NCBI RefSeq assembly: GCF_014207135.1
Contig: NZ_JACHCC010000015.1
Location: 154,548-218,547 of the forward strand
Direction: 5' to 3'
Origin: Pedobacter cryoconitis
Lineage (GTDB): Bacteria > Bacteroidota > Bacteroidia > Sphingobacteriales > Sphingobacteriaceae
Length of the DNA stretch: 64,000 nt
Shown here piece by piece: positions 46,066-54,844 of the stretch. The notes under the pieces are model-generated. The model worked only from the letters and a program-made list of their open reading frames with translations. It was not told the DNA's origin and did no database searches. Position numbers and translations under genes: made by a program. Position 1 is the stretch's first letter. Every line of letters begins with the position of its first letter.

Positions 46066-49000
46066 TTAGAATTTAAAATTAAGATTGAAACCAACGGTAC
46101 GTACAGTTGGCAGACCCAGGTCTTCGAGTCCTTGTCCATTACCGGTATTGAAAGCTGATTCCGGGTCTATGTTTGGAACATTTTTATGAATGATCAGCAG
46201 ATTTCTGCCAACTAATGAAACTGTCGCACTTTGGAGACCAACGGATTTAATCCAGTTTGAAGGTAAAGTGTAACCTAATTTAATTTCTCTTAGTTTGATA
46301 TAGGTAGCGCTGTAAACAAAGGCTTCATCTATATTATTCAATGATTTATAATATTGAGATGCCGGGATGATGGTGTTGTTTGGGGTCCCGTCAGCATTTG
46401 AACCTTTAAAAATCATTCCGTCATCATGTACTACGGCACCTGCGGGAGCCGAAACCCCTGAAGCCAGCTGGACTGCTTTACCCGAATTGTTATTGTTTGG
46501 ATAGTAATAGCTTAATCCACCATTTTCAGCACCACGACCTGGAAGGGTAGAGGCTAATACGCCGGTATAAGTCCCGGTACTGTTGGTGGCGGAGTAAATT
46601 TTACCGCCGATATGGGCATCAATAAGCACACTTAAATTAAATCTTTTGTAAGTAAAGCTGTTGGTAATGCCACCTAACCAGTCAGGAGTATATTTACCGA
46701 GGATTTTTTTAGTCGGACTAATCTGCGGAGTACCATCTGCACCGACAATAATATCTCCTGCTGCATTTCTCTGGTAGGCTGTACCGAAAATAGTACCGTA
46801 AGGCTGTCCGACTGCAGCTAATATTTGCACTGAGCCGTCAGATCCGAGCTGATAACTTTGCAGGTTCTGGTAAAGTGATTTTACTTTACTGCGGTTCATC
46901 GAATAATTAACATTGATGTCCCAGGTAAAATCTTTTGTTTTAATTGGTGTCAGTCCTAACTGGGCTTCAAGTCCTTTGTTATTAATTGTACCTCCGTTAA
47001 CCAGTTTTTTATTAAAACCAGTTGTTGGGCTAACGTCCAGACTCAGGATCTGGTTGATACTGTTTGTATTGTATAAACTGAAATCAAAACGTACTCTGTT
47101 TTTGAACAGGCCCAGTTCAAAACCAGCTTCAGTAGATTTAGTTGTCTCTGGTTTTAAATTAGGATTCAGGTCTATTTCATTCAGATTCTGCTGTGGATTA
47201 CCATCAAATGGTGCAGTGAAACCGAAAGTATTGAATAAATAATAGGGTAATGCATCTTTACCTACTTGTGACCAGCCGCCACGTAATTTTGCGAAATTTA
47301 AGACATCGCTCTTAATCTCAAATGCTTCAGTAAGGATTAAACTTGCATTGACTGAGGGATAAAAATACGACCGGTTTTGTGTAGGCAGGGTAGAGGACCA
47401 GTCATTTCTTGCTGTTAAATTTAAGTAGGCGTAATTCCTGAAACCTAGCTGTGCCGAACCATAGGTACTATACACCTTTTGTTTGCTGTAAAGGTTGGAT
47501 GAGATCAGTGGGTCACGTGAGTTGCTTAAAGTATAAAGTCCGTTAACAGCTAATTTAGGAGCTTTCTGGTCATTGTTTTCTAAGGTTGTAGTACGGATAT
47601 TACCACCTAGTAAAAGGTCTAAATTGAAATCTTCATTTAGTTTTTTAGTATAGTTCAGGCGCGCTTCTGTATTATTCTCATTAAAGGTATAGGCATCTTC
47701 TTCATAAGAACCGAATGGCGTACCGTTTGTACCGTAAGCGATTCTGATCTTTCTGCGGTCTGTGTAATAGTCACTTCCTGTTCTGAAATTTGCAGATAAA
47801 CCGTCAATTATTTTATAGTTTAATTCTACATTCCCAATCAGCCGGTTACGAACCTGACCTACAGTGTTTTCATAAGCAATAAAATAAGGATTACTGTAAT
47901 AACTGTTATTCCAGTTGATGTTATTACCATTAGCATCTTTATAAGTCTTTAACTGACTTACGTCAACCTGACGGCCAAACCAGGTAAACTGAAGCATAGT
48001 GCTGCTTGCTCTTTTACCTCCAGAGCCTGGTAAATTCGCTGCGCTGCTATTCACATAATTAGCTAATGCACTGAAAGTTAGTTTTGGGGTTATTTTGTAG
48101 GTGGCGTTCAGTAAAAATGAATTTTTTGATTGTGAAGAATTTGGAATAACTCCTGTCTGATCAAGGTTGTTATAGGAGAAACGCAGATCATATTTTTCTC
48201 CTGAGCCGGAAATGGCTATCCCATTATTTAAGGTGTGTCCAGTATTGAAGAAGTCGCGTACATTGTTTGGATGTGCAATAAACGGAACTGGTGTTCCATT
48301 AGAATTGAACTGAGGGATCAGGCGGCCGTCTAATCTTGGGCCCCAGCTTTCATCGACCCCGTCATTGATGCCTCCGCCTTTACCATCTACATAGCTGAAT
48401 TGCCCGTTTGCGCCCTGTCCATAAGAATTCTGGTAGGATGGAATGGTCAGTAATGTTGAAAATGTAGTGTTTGAATTGACAGTAATGCCTAAACCCTGTT
48501 GGTTTTTACCTTTTTTAGTGGTGATTAATACTACACCGGCAGCAGCTCGTGAACCATATAATGCTGCGGCATTTGGCCCTTTAAGAACACTCATTGATTC
48601 TATATCTTCTGAATTGATATCAGAAATTGTATTGGCAAAATCTCTCGATCCGCCAACACCTAAATTCTGCGTATTGTCAACAGGGACCCCATCAATTACA
48701 AACAAAGGCTGATTGTTACCTGAAATAGAAGTTTCTCCTCTGATAATGATTCTGGAAGAACCCATGTCGCCCTGGCTGTTGGTAATTTGTACACCTGCTA
48801 CTTTACCGGAGAGTGCATTGATCAGGTTGGTTTCTTTGGCTTCGGAAATATCTTTTGATTTTAATTCCTGAACCGCGTAACCCAATGATTTTTTCTCTTT
48901 AGGGATATTGAGTGCTGTAACGACTATCTCACTCAATTCGTTGGCGGATTCTTCCAGCTGTATATTCAGAGGGGTAGTGGTTGTAGTGATCCTGATTTCC

Positions 49001-49248
49001 TGGTTCTTGTATCCTATTGAGGCAACCCGGAGGATATTGTCCGGCGCAGCACTGATACTGAACTTTCCTTTGCCGTCTGTCTGGGTGACAATGTTTGTTC
49101 CTTTTACAGAGACACTTGCCCCAGGAAGAGGTAAGCCGGTTGATTTCTCGGTCACTACTCCGGTGATTTTGGTGGATTGTGCAGCAACAGTCTGCACGAT
49201 TATAAAGGATAGTATTATCCCAAATAAATATTTGTAAGTTTTATACAT
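46066..49248 (-). CDS. SusC-type TonB-dependent transporter (pair 5, under SAM-I riboswitch)
   Basis: 1060 aa, signal peptide to about residue 23 (VAAQS), no STN. Carboxypeptidase-like domain (ITGVVTEKSTGLPLPGASVSVKG), LSEIVVTALNIPKEKK, plug with FVIDGVPVDNTQ and VLKGPNAAALYGSRA, barrel ending GFNLNFKF. The C-terminal VSLVGRNLLIIHKNVPNIDPES closely resembles the divergent pair 6 receptor (VSLIGRNLWIIHKNVPFADPED). The mRNA leader of about 450 nt carries a SAM-I aptamer and a small ORF, which is unusual for a SusC gene. The ligand is unknown; methionine-containing peptides are a reasonable guess, since RagAB-type systems take up peptides. Confidence 0.94.
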   Translation of the reverse strand: MYKTYKYLFGIILSFIIVQTVAAQSTKITGVVTEKSTGLPLPGASVSVKGTNIVTQTDGKGKFSISAAPDNILRVASIGYKNQEIRITTTTTPLNIQLEESANELSEIVVTALNIPKEKKSLGYAVQELKSKDISEAKETNLINALSGKVAGVQITNSQGDMGSSRIIIRGETSISGNNQPLFVIDGVPVDNTQNLGVGGSRDFANTISDINSEDIESMSVLKGPNAAALYGSRAAAGVVLITTKKGKNQQGLGITVNSNTTFSTLLTIPSYQNSYGQGANGQFSYVDGKGGGINDGVDESWGPRLDGRLIPQFNSNGTPVPFIAHPNNVRDFFNTGHTLNNGIAISGSGEKYDLRFSYNNLDQTGVIPNSSQSKNSFLLNATYKITPKLTFSALANYVNSSAANLPGSGGKRASSTMLQFTWFGRQVDVSQLKTYKDANGNNINWNNSYYSNPYFIAYENTVGQVRNRLIGNVELNYKIIDGLSANFRTGSDYYTDRRKIRIAYGTNGTPFGSYEEDAYTFNENNTEARLNYTKKLNEDFNLDLLLGGNIRTTTLENNDQKAPKLAVNGLYTLSNSRDPLISSNLYSKQKVYSTYGSAQLGFRNYAYLNLTARNDWSSTLPTQNRSYFYPSVNASLILTEAFEIKSDVLNFAKLRGGWSQVGKDALPYYLFNTFGFTAPFDGNPQQNLNEIDLNPNLKPETTKSTEAGFELGLFKNRVRFDFSLYNTNSINQILSLDVSPTTGFNKKLVNGGTINNKGLEAQLGLTPIKTKDFTWDINVNYSMNRSKVKSLYQNLQSYQLGSDGSVQILAAVGQPYGTIFGTAYQRNAAGDIIVGADGTPQISPTKKILGKYTPDWLGGITNSFTYKRFNLSVLIDAHIGGKIYSATNSTGTYTGVLASTLPGRGAENGGLSYYYPNNNNSGKAVQLASGVSAPAGAVVHDDGMIFKGSNADGTPNNTIIPASQYYKSLNNIDEAFVYSATYIKLREIKLGYTLPSNWIKSVGLQSATVSLVGRNLLIIHKNVPNIDPESAFNTGNGQGLEDLGLPTVRTVGFNLNFKF

Positions 49249-49330
49249 ATTTAATTATTGGCGGAATGTTATTCCAGATTAAAAAATTGGTGTGTTTGTT
49301 TTGCCGGTCTGATTCGGCTTTGGGGATGTT

Positions 49331-49441
49331 TTAGCAACAGTATGCTGTTTGCATCGGAGGGGTAATGCTGTAAGATTGCATCAGTTGAAGATGTAAAATG
49401 TTTAGTCGTTGCTTAATTGATTTAGTGGTGCGTGTTTTCAT
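49331..49441 (-). CDS. Candidate 36-aa leader ORF between S-box and SusC
   Basis: ATG at 49441 to TAA at 49331 encodes a basic N-terminal half (MKTRTTKSIKQR) and a tail ending QTAYCC. Methionine occurs at residues 1, 21 and 30. It lies about 125 nt after the aptamer and 82 nt ahead of the SusC start on the same transcript. I do not recognise the peptide. It could be a translated leader peptide or a chance ORF; its position and clean ATG make it worth noting. Confidence 0.4.
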   Translation of the reverse strand: MKTRTTKSIKQRLNILHLQLMQSYSITPPMQTAYCC

Positions 49442-49471
49442 CGAAATATATAATTGTTGCGTTTAGTTTAT

Positions 49472-49567
49472 CTGTCAATTTATCTGGCTGATTCTTTGAA
49501 GGGTTATTTATTCAGAAATAATAGAGGAAACAGATGACAGCAAACCGCATTTGGGGTATATCTGTCA
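49472..49567 (-). promoter_or_regulatory. Possible expression platform of the SAM riboswitch
   Basis: In the minus-strand RNA, UGACAG (49567-49562) abuts the 3' strand of P1. CUGUCA (49540-49535) can pair with it or with a second UGACAG (49477-49472). The two TGACAG copies sit in a 9-nt direct repeat (plus-strand TATCTGTCA at 49469 and 49559). The pairings exclude one another, and the first competes with an extended P1. No strong U-run follows either hairpin, so the mode of control is unclear. Confidence 0.4.
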
Positions 49568-49675
49568 CTTATCTTTTCCGCTTAACGTGGATAGGAGTTA
49601 GCACCTTTTACATTTGGGATGTATAGGTTGCTAAGACTTCATAGGGCCTTTCCCTCGGTCTTTCTGGATAAGTAA
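49565..49675 (-). ncRNA. SAM-I (S-box) riboswitch aptamer
   Basis: Read on the minus strand, the core conserved blocks occur in order: CUUAUC (49672-49667), GAGGGAAAGGCCC, UAUGAAGUCUUAGCAACC, AGGUGCUAACUCC and the closing AAAAGAUAAG (ends 49568). P1 is CUUAUC/GAUAAG and can extend to 9 pairs. P2 has AAGAC/GUCUU, and P3 has ACCU-UACAU/AUGUA-AGGU. GCAACC and GGUGCUAA are near-invariant in this class, which binds S-adenosylmethionine. It lies in the leader of the SusCD operon running to 44627, with a -7 box just upstream at 49703-49710. Confidence 0.95.
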
Positions 49676-49702
49676 AATCAATGAACTGTGCTAATTGTCT
49701 GG

Positions 49703-49710
49703 CAAATATA
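49703..49710 (-). promoter_or_regulatory. Candidate -7 box for the riboswitch-SusCD transcript
   Basis: Minus-strand TATATTTG matches TAnnTTTG and lies 28 nt before the start of P1, giving a transcript that begins close to the aptamer. No TTG stands at the expected -33 distance. Confidence 0.5.
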
Positions 49711-50068
49711 TAAATAAACTACTAAATCTATAGTATTTATAATATTTAACTTTTTTTCTGAGATTTCTCAGACAAAAGAGGAGCCCGACCGGGGGCGATT
49801 TGAGGCTGCAAAAAATAAATTCGCAGATCATAATGGAGTAAAAATAATTCTCTTTTTGGTGATATATTTTGAGCAGTATTTATAAAACTGCTGTTTTTAC
49901 TGGTTTCCGATTGATTTAATAATTATAGTCTGTTGAGACGAATATAACACCTGTTTTTTTTTGCACATGTTGTGTAACTTTTCTGCTAAAAAAATAGCGA
50001 GATTATTTTTTTTGAATGCTAAAATCTTTTACCTTGTGAATCAATCAACTAACTAAACCAAAAAAATT
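49711..50068. other. Intergenic leader of SusC pair 6
   Basis: About 360 bp without a gene between the divergent operons. It contains a perfect 16-nt palindrome TCTGAGATTTCTCAGA with 7-bp arms (49757-49772). It also has a G/C-rich patch GCCCGACCGGGGGC (49783-49796) that can fold on itself, and a hairpin with a T-run (listed separately). I see no perfect TAnnTTTG; TAACTTTT at about 49975 is one mismatch off. Confidence 0.45.
49872..49898 (+). terminator. Hairpin with T-run in the leader of SusC pair 6
   Basis: AGCAGT (49872-49877) pairs with ACTGCT (49887-49892), followed by G and five T. Short and AT-rich inside. It could be an attenuator, or coincidence. Confidence 0.3.
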
Positions 50069-53000
50069 ATGAAAAGAAGATTACTATCTTTCTTCGTCTT
50101 TCTGCTGTTTGCTATACAGGCAAATGCACAGGACAAGACAGTAACGGGGACAATAACCTCGAAAACCGACGGGCTGCCACTCCCGGGAGTTACAATTCGT
50201 GTGAAAGGTGCAAAACAGGGAGCTATGACCACTGCTAATGGAAAATTCTCCATTGTAGTTCCCGGTAGTGCAACCTTAGTAGCCATTTCCTACATTGGTT
50301 ACGCCGAACAAACTGTAACGATTCCTTCCTCCAACGTTATTAATGTTGCATTATCAGAAGATTCAAAACAACTGGATCAGGTTGTGGTAACTGCAATGGG
50401 AATTTCAAGAAAAAAGAATGAGCTGCCTTTTGCTGCTCAGGAAGTAAAAGCTGAAGATCTTACCAGAACACGCGATATTAACGTGGTCAATTCACTGGGT
50501 GGTAAAGTAGCTGGTCTGGATATCAAAAGGAGCAACGCCATGGGTGGATCTACCAATGTGGTTATCCGTGGTTCGAAATCAATCAGTGGAAATAACCAGG
50601 CTTTGTTTGTCATTGACGGAGTTCCGGTAAGTAATGCGAGTGCAAATACGGTCAATCAGAATACAGGTCGTGCTGGTTATGATTATGGAAATGCTGCATC
50701 GGATATTAACCCGGATGATGTGGCTTCAATGACTGTACTGAAAGGTGCAGCTGCTACAGCATTGTACGGGTCAAGGGCTGCAAATGGTGTAATCATCATC
50801 ACAACAAAAAAAGGAAGTAAAAACGGTACGAACATTACTGTGAACAGTGGTGTGACCTTTGGTAAAATCGATAAATCTACTTTCGCCAAATATCAGAAGG
50901 AATATGGACAGGGTTATACTTCTCCGGCTACGGATGGACCGGGTAATACGGTTCCAACACCTGGTTTCTGGTACAGAAATGTTTTTGGAAATGGAAATGT
51001 CATGACACCACAATTTAGTTCTGATGCTTCCTATGGTCCAAGATTTGACCCGAATTTATTGATTTATCAATGGTCAGCATTAGACCCATTTTCTCCGAAT
51101 TATAAAACTGCAACTCCATGGGTTGCTGCCGCTAATGATCCTTCAACCTTTTATCAGACTGCTGTTACCTCAAACCAGAGTGTGAGTATTGACGGTGGCG
51201 GAGATAAAGGCACCTTTAAAATTGGCTACACCAGAAATGATGAAAAAGGAGTTTTACCTAACAGTAAGATCACTAAAAACCTGTTTAATTTTGGTGCAAC
51301 CTATGACATCGCAAAGAACCTGACAGTTAATGCTGCTGTAAATTACTCTAAGATTGATGGTCTTGGTCGTTATGGTACAGGATACAGTGGATTAAACCCT
51401 AACCAGGGCTTCCGTCAATGGTGGAATGTTGGCGCTGACATCAAAGAGCTCAAACAAGCTTATGACAGAAATCAGAAAAACATAAGCTGGAACTGGGGTG
51501 ATGCAACCGGTACAAAACCTATTTATGCAGATAACCCTTATTTTAACCGTTATCAAAATGTCTCCAGTGATACTAGAGACCACTATTTTGGTAATGCAGG
51601 GTTAAACTATAAAGTGAATGACTGGTTTGATGTGATCGGCCGCGTATCTTATGATGGCACTTCGGATATGCAGGAAGAGCATATTGCTGTTGGAAGTACT
51701 GCTATTCCGGCTTATACCCGCTCCAATGGAACTTTCGCAGAAACCAACTTTGACCTGTTGATGAACTTTAACAAGAAGATCACTGAAGATTTTTCTTTCA
51801 AAGGATTATTAGGCGCAAACTTAAGGCGTAGCAGACTGACAAGAATCTCTGCAACTACAAATGGCGGTTTGGTTGTTCCGGGCTTATATTCTTTATCAAA
51901 TTCAATAAGCCCTATTGTGGCACCGGTTGAATCTTATGAAAGAAGAGCAGTAGACGGTTATTTTGCCAGTACTACCTTCGGGTATAAAGATTTAGTGTTT
52001 CTAGATGCTACAATCCGTAGAGATCAGTCTACTACGCTTCCTTCGAATAAAAATGCCTATTGGTATCCTTCAGTTGCGGGAAGTTTTGTATTCTCGAATG
52101 TATTAAAGGACTTGCATTGGTTATCTTATGGTAAGGTGAGACTAAACTATGCTCAGGTAGGTAACGATGCCCCTCCTTTAAGTATTTATGATACCTATGC
52201 GAAACCTACAGCATTTGGTTCTATACCCATGTTTTCTATACCAGATACTAAAAATAATTCGAACCTGAAACCTGAACAAACCAGAAGTATCGAAGCTGGT
52301 CTGGAGGCAGCCTTTTTGAATAGCCGTATAGGATTTGATCTGACTTTCTATAAAACAAATACTGTTGATCAGATTACCCCGGTATCAGTGACTACTGCCA
52401 GTGGTTATTCAAAGCTATATGTGAATGCAGGTGAAGTGCAGAATCAAGGTGTTGAGGTCTCTGCTTTTATAGTTCCTGTTAAAACGAGGGATTTTTCATG
52501 GACAATGAATATAAACTGGACACGTAACCGTAATAAAGTTATTTCGCTGTACCAGGGAGTAAGTAACATCGAGTTAAGTCCGCTTACTTTACAGGGAGGA
52601 GTTTCTTCGAATGCTGCCGTAGGTCAGCCTTATGGTATTATCCGTGGAACAAATTATGTGTATCAAGACGGACAGAAAGTAGTGAATGCAAGCGGTTATT
52701 ATGCAGCCACTGCAAGTTCAGCCGAAATTATTGGTGATCCGAATGCCAAATGGATGGGAGGAATTGGAAATACGTTCAAGTATAAAAATGTTTCCCTGAA
52801 CTTCCTGATAGATATCCGTAAAGGTGGAGATCTTTGGTCACTGGATCAATGGTACGGACAAGGAACAGGATTATATCCTAATACTGTTGGGACTAATGAT
52901 TTAGGTAACCCGGTAAGAAATACAATAGCTAATGGTGGTGGAGTTATTCTGCCAGGAGTTTTAGCTGATGGTACACCAAATACTAAACGTATCGATATGT

Positions 53001-53311
53001 CAACTTCAGGTGGTTCACCATATGGTTACCCTAACAATCCTCCACGGGCGTCAGTAATCTATGATGCTGGTTATATCAAATTAAGGGAGGTAGCCCTGAA
53101 TTATTCTTTACCTGCAAAATGGGTTAATAAACTACGTGCTTTCAAAGGTATTGATGTTTCCCTGATTGGCCGTAACCTTTGGATCATTCATAAAAATGTT
53201 CCTTTTGCAGATCCTGAGGACGGTTTGAGTGCTGGTAACGTACAAGGTTATCAAAGTGCTTCTTACCCGGCAGTAAGAACTGTAGGATTCAATGTTAGAT
53301 TTAAATTATAA
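50069..53311 (+). CDS. SusC-type TonB-dependent transporter (pair 6)
   Basis: 1080 aa, signal peptide to about residue 20 (QANAQ), no STN. Carboxypeptidase-like domain (VTGTITSKTDGLPLPGVTIRVKG), LDQVVVTAMGISRKK, plug (VIRGSKSISGNNQALFVIDGVPVS) and barrel ending GFNVRFKL, a Leu rather than the usual Phe at the last position. It is close to the pair 5 receptor in the plug and C-terminus, so the two divergent operons probably arose by duplication and now have different control: no riboswitch is visible on this side. Confidence 0.94.
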   Translation: MKRRLLSFFVFLLFAIQANAQDKTVTGTITSKTDGLPLPGVTIRVKGAKQGAMTTANGKFSIVVPGSATLVAISYIGYAEQTVTIPSSNVINVALSEDSKQLDQVVVTAMGISRKKNELPFAAQEVKAEDLTRTRDINVVNSLGGKVAGLDIKRSNAMGGSTNVVIRGSKSISGNNQALFVIDGVPVSNASANTVNQNTGRAGYDYGNAASDINPDDVASMTVLKGAAATALYGSRAANGVIIITTKKGSKNGTNITVNSGVTFGKIDKSTFAKYQKEYGQGYTSPATDGPGNTVPTPGFWYRNVFGNGNVMTPQFSSDASYGPRFDPNLLIYQWSALDPFSPNYKTATPWVAAANDPSTFYQTAVTSNQSVSIDGGGDKGTFKIGYTRNDEKGVLPNSKITKNLFNFGATYDIAKNLTVNAAVNYSKIDGLGRYGTGYSGLNPNQGFRQWWNVGADIKELKQAYDRNQKNISWNWGDATGTKPIYADNPYFNRYQNVSSDTRDHYFGNAGLNYKVNDWFDVIGRVSYDGTSDMQEEHIAVGSTAIPAYTRSNGTFAETNFDLLMNFNKKITEDFSFKGLLGANLRRSRLTRISATTNGGLVVPGLYSLSNSISPIVAPVESYERRAVDGYFASTTFGYKDLVFLDATIRRDQSTTLPSNKNAYWYPSVAGSFVFSNVLKDLHWLSYGKVRLNYAQVGNDAPPLSIYDTYAKPTAFGSIPMFSIPDTKNNSNLKPEQTRSIEAGLEAAFLNSRIGFDLTFYKTNTVDQITPVSVTTASGYSKLYVNAGEVQNQGVEVSAFIVPVKTRDFSWTMNINWTRNRNKVISLYQGVSNIELSPLTLQGGVSSNAAVGQPYGIIRGTNYVYQDGQKVVNASGYYAATASSAEIIGDPNAKWMGGIGNTFKYKNVSLNFLIDIRKGGDLWSLDQWYGQGTGLYPNTVGTNDLGNPVRNTIANGGGVILPGVLADGTPNTKRIDMSTSGGSPYGYPNNPPRASVIYDAGYIKLREVALNYSLPAKWVNKLRAFKGIDVSLIGRNLWIIHKNVPFADPEDGLSAGNVQGYQSASYPAVRTVGFNVRFKL

Positions 53312-53318
53312 GCAGATT

Positions 53319-54779
53319 ATGAAAAAAATATATATTATTTTAGTCGCGGCGGCATTTTTAAGCTCTTGTGCTAAAAATATGGATGGATACAACGTTGACC
53401 AGAAGAATGCAACAGTTGTTCCTGCACCAACATTATTTACGGCTGCTCAGAAGAGTTTTGCAGATGTAATGACAACGCCTAGTGTGAATACCAATGTATT
53501 CCGTTTTTATGTGCAATACTGGACAAGTACTGAGTATCTGGATGAGCCAAGATATAACCTGACTGCAAGAACGATTCCTCAGTCATTCTGGTCGGCTTTG
53601 TATAAAGATGTAATCACTGATCTGAAAGAGTCTAAGCGTATCATCGCTGCTGATAATGTTACAAATGCAGATGTGAAGGCAAATCAGACCGCTGAAGCCG
53701 AAATTCTGGAGATTATGGCCTGGTCAACATTGGTTAATACTTTTGGAAATGTTCCTTATTCTCAGGCCATAGATATTTCTAATGTTCAGCCAAAATATGA
53801 TGACGCTGCCACTATTTACAGCGATCTGCTGGTACGTCTGGACGCGGCAATCGGAAAGTTAAAAACTACGGCTGCCGGTTATGGAACTGCAGATTTATTC
53901 TATGGAGGTGATCCTGCAAAATGGATCAAATTAGGAAACTCTCTGAAATTAAGATTGGGATTGATCCTGGCAGATAAGGATCCTGCAAAAGCCAGGACTA
54001 CGATTGAATCGGCTGCGTCAAATGTACTGGCAAGTGCTGCGGATAATGCAAAGTTTCCTTATATAGCTAGTCCACCGAATAACAATCCGATTTCTACCAA
54101 TGCCAATGCCGCTTTAACTACAAGAACAGATTATGTTGGTGCATCTGCATTCATTGATAAATTAAATGCCTTAAATGATCCACGTCTTCCTGGCTACTTT
54201 ACTTTAGCTGCTAATGGTAAATACGTGGGTGGTTATTACGGGTTTACCAATTCCTATGCAAATTATTCTACCATGACGGCTAAAATCAAATCTTTTGATT
54301 TTGAAGCCTTATTACTGGATTATCCTGAGACTGAGTTTGCCCTGGCTGAAGCTGCTGCAAGAGGTTTTAATGTACCGGGTACGGCCGCGGGTCATTATAA
54401 TAACGCTGTTACAGCATCTATTATTTACTGGGGTGGAACAGCTGCACAGGCTGCAACTTATCTTGCCCGTCCAGATGTAGCTTATGCTACAGCTTCAACA
54501 GATTTCAGAGAAGTAATTGGAAATCAGAAATGGATAGCCTTATATAACAGAGGATATGAAAGCTGGACAGAATGGAGACGTTTGGATTTTCCTAAATTGT
54601 CGCCACCAAGCACAGCAAATGCACCTGCTGGTCAATCTGCTCCGGATGGTCTGACTATCCCGCTAAGAATAATTTATCCGATTAATGAACAAACCTTGAA
54701 TGGAGCATCAAGAGCTGCCGCCGCTGCTGCTATCGGAGGTGATTTAGTCACCACGAAACTATTCTGGGACGTTAAATAG
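53319..54779 (+). CDS. SusD-like_2 family surface lipoprotein (pair 6)
   Basis: 486 aa from ATG 53319, which begins the signal peptide MKKIYIILVAAAFLSS before C17; an in-frame ATG at 53292 lies inside the SusC coding region and spoils the signal. Features: LVNTFGNVPYSQAIDIS, WIKLGNSLKLRLGLILADKDPAKAR, ETEFALAEAAARGFNVPGTAAGHY, WIALYNRGYESWTEWRRLDFPKLS, IPLRIIYPINEQTLN and the closing TKLFWDVK. The gap to SusC is 7 nt. Confidence 0.92.
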   Translation: MKKIYIILVAAAFLSSCAKNMDGYNVDQKNATVVPAPTLFTAAQKSFADVMTTPSVNTNVFRFYVQYWTSTEYLDEPRYNLTARTIPQSFWSALYKDVITDLKESKRIIAADNVTNADVKANQTAEAEILEIMAWSTLVNTFGNVPYSQAIDISNVQPKYDDAATIYSDLLVRLDAAIGKLKTTAAGYGTADLFYGGDPAKWIKLGNSLKLRLGLILADKDPAKARTTIESAASNVLASAADNAKFPYIASPPNNNPISTNANAALTTRTDYVGASAFIDKLNALNDPRLPGYFTLAANGKYVGGYYGFTNSYANYSTMTAKIKSFDFEALLLDYPETEFALAEAAARGFNVPGTAAGHYNNAVTASIIYWGGTAAQAATYLARPDVAYATASTDFREVIGNQKWIALYNRGYESWTEWRRLDFPKLSPPSTANAPAGQSAPDGLTIPLRIIYPINEQTLNGASRAAAAAAIGGDLVTTKLFWDVK

Positions 54780-54793
54780 TACCCTGATAATTG

Positions 54794-54827
54794 ATAAAAA
54801 AGGGAGGCTTATGCCTCCCTTTTTTAT
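54794..54827. terminator. Bidirectional terminator between SusD (pair 6) and the Usp gene
   Basis: AAAAAAGGGAGGC (54796-54808) and its exact complement (54813-54825) around a TTAT loop; two further A-T pairs lie outside. Symmetric A/T runs serve both convergent genes. Confidence 0.92.
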
Positions 54828-54844
54828 TTGTAAAAATTTTAGAG

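Noticed and set aside
53292..53318. Upstream start for SusD pair 6
   Set aside because: It lies within the SusC coding region and would bury the lipoprotein signal.
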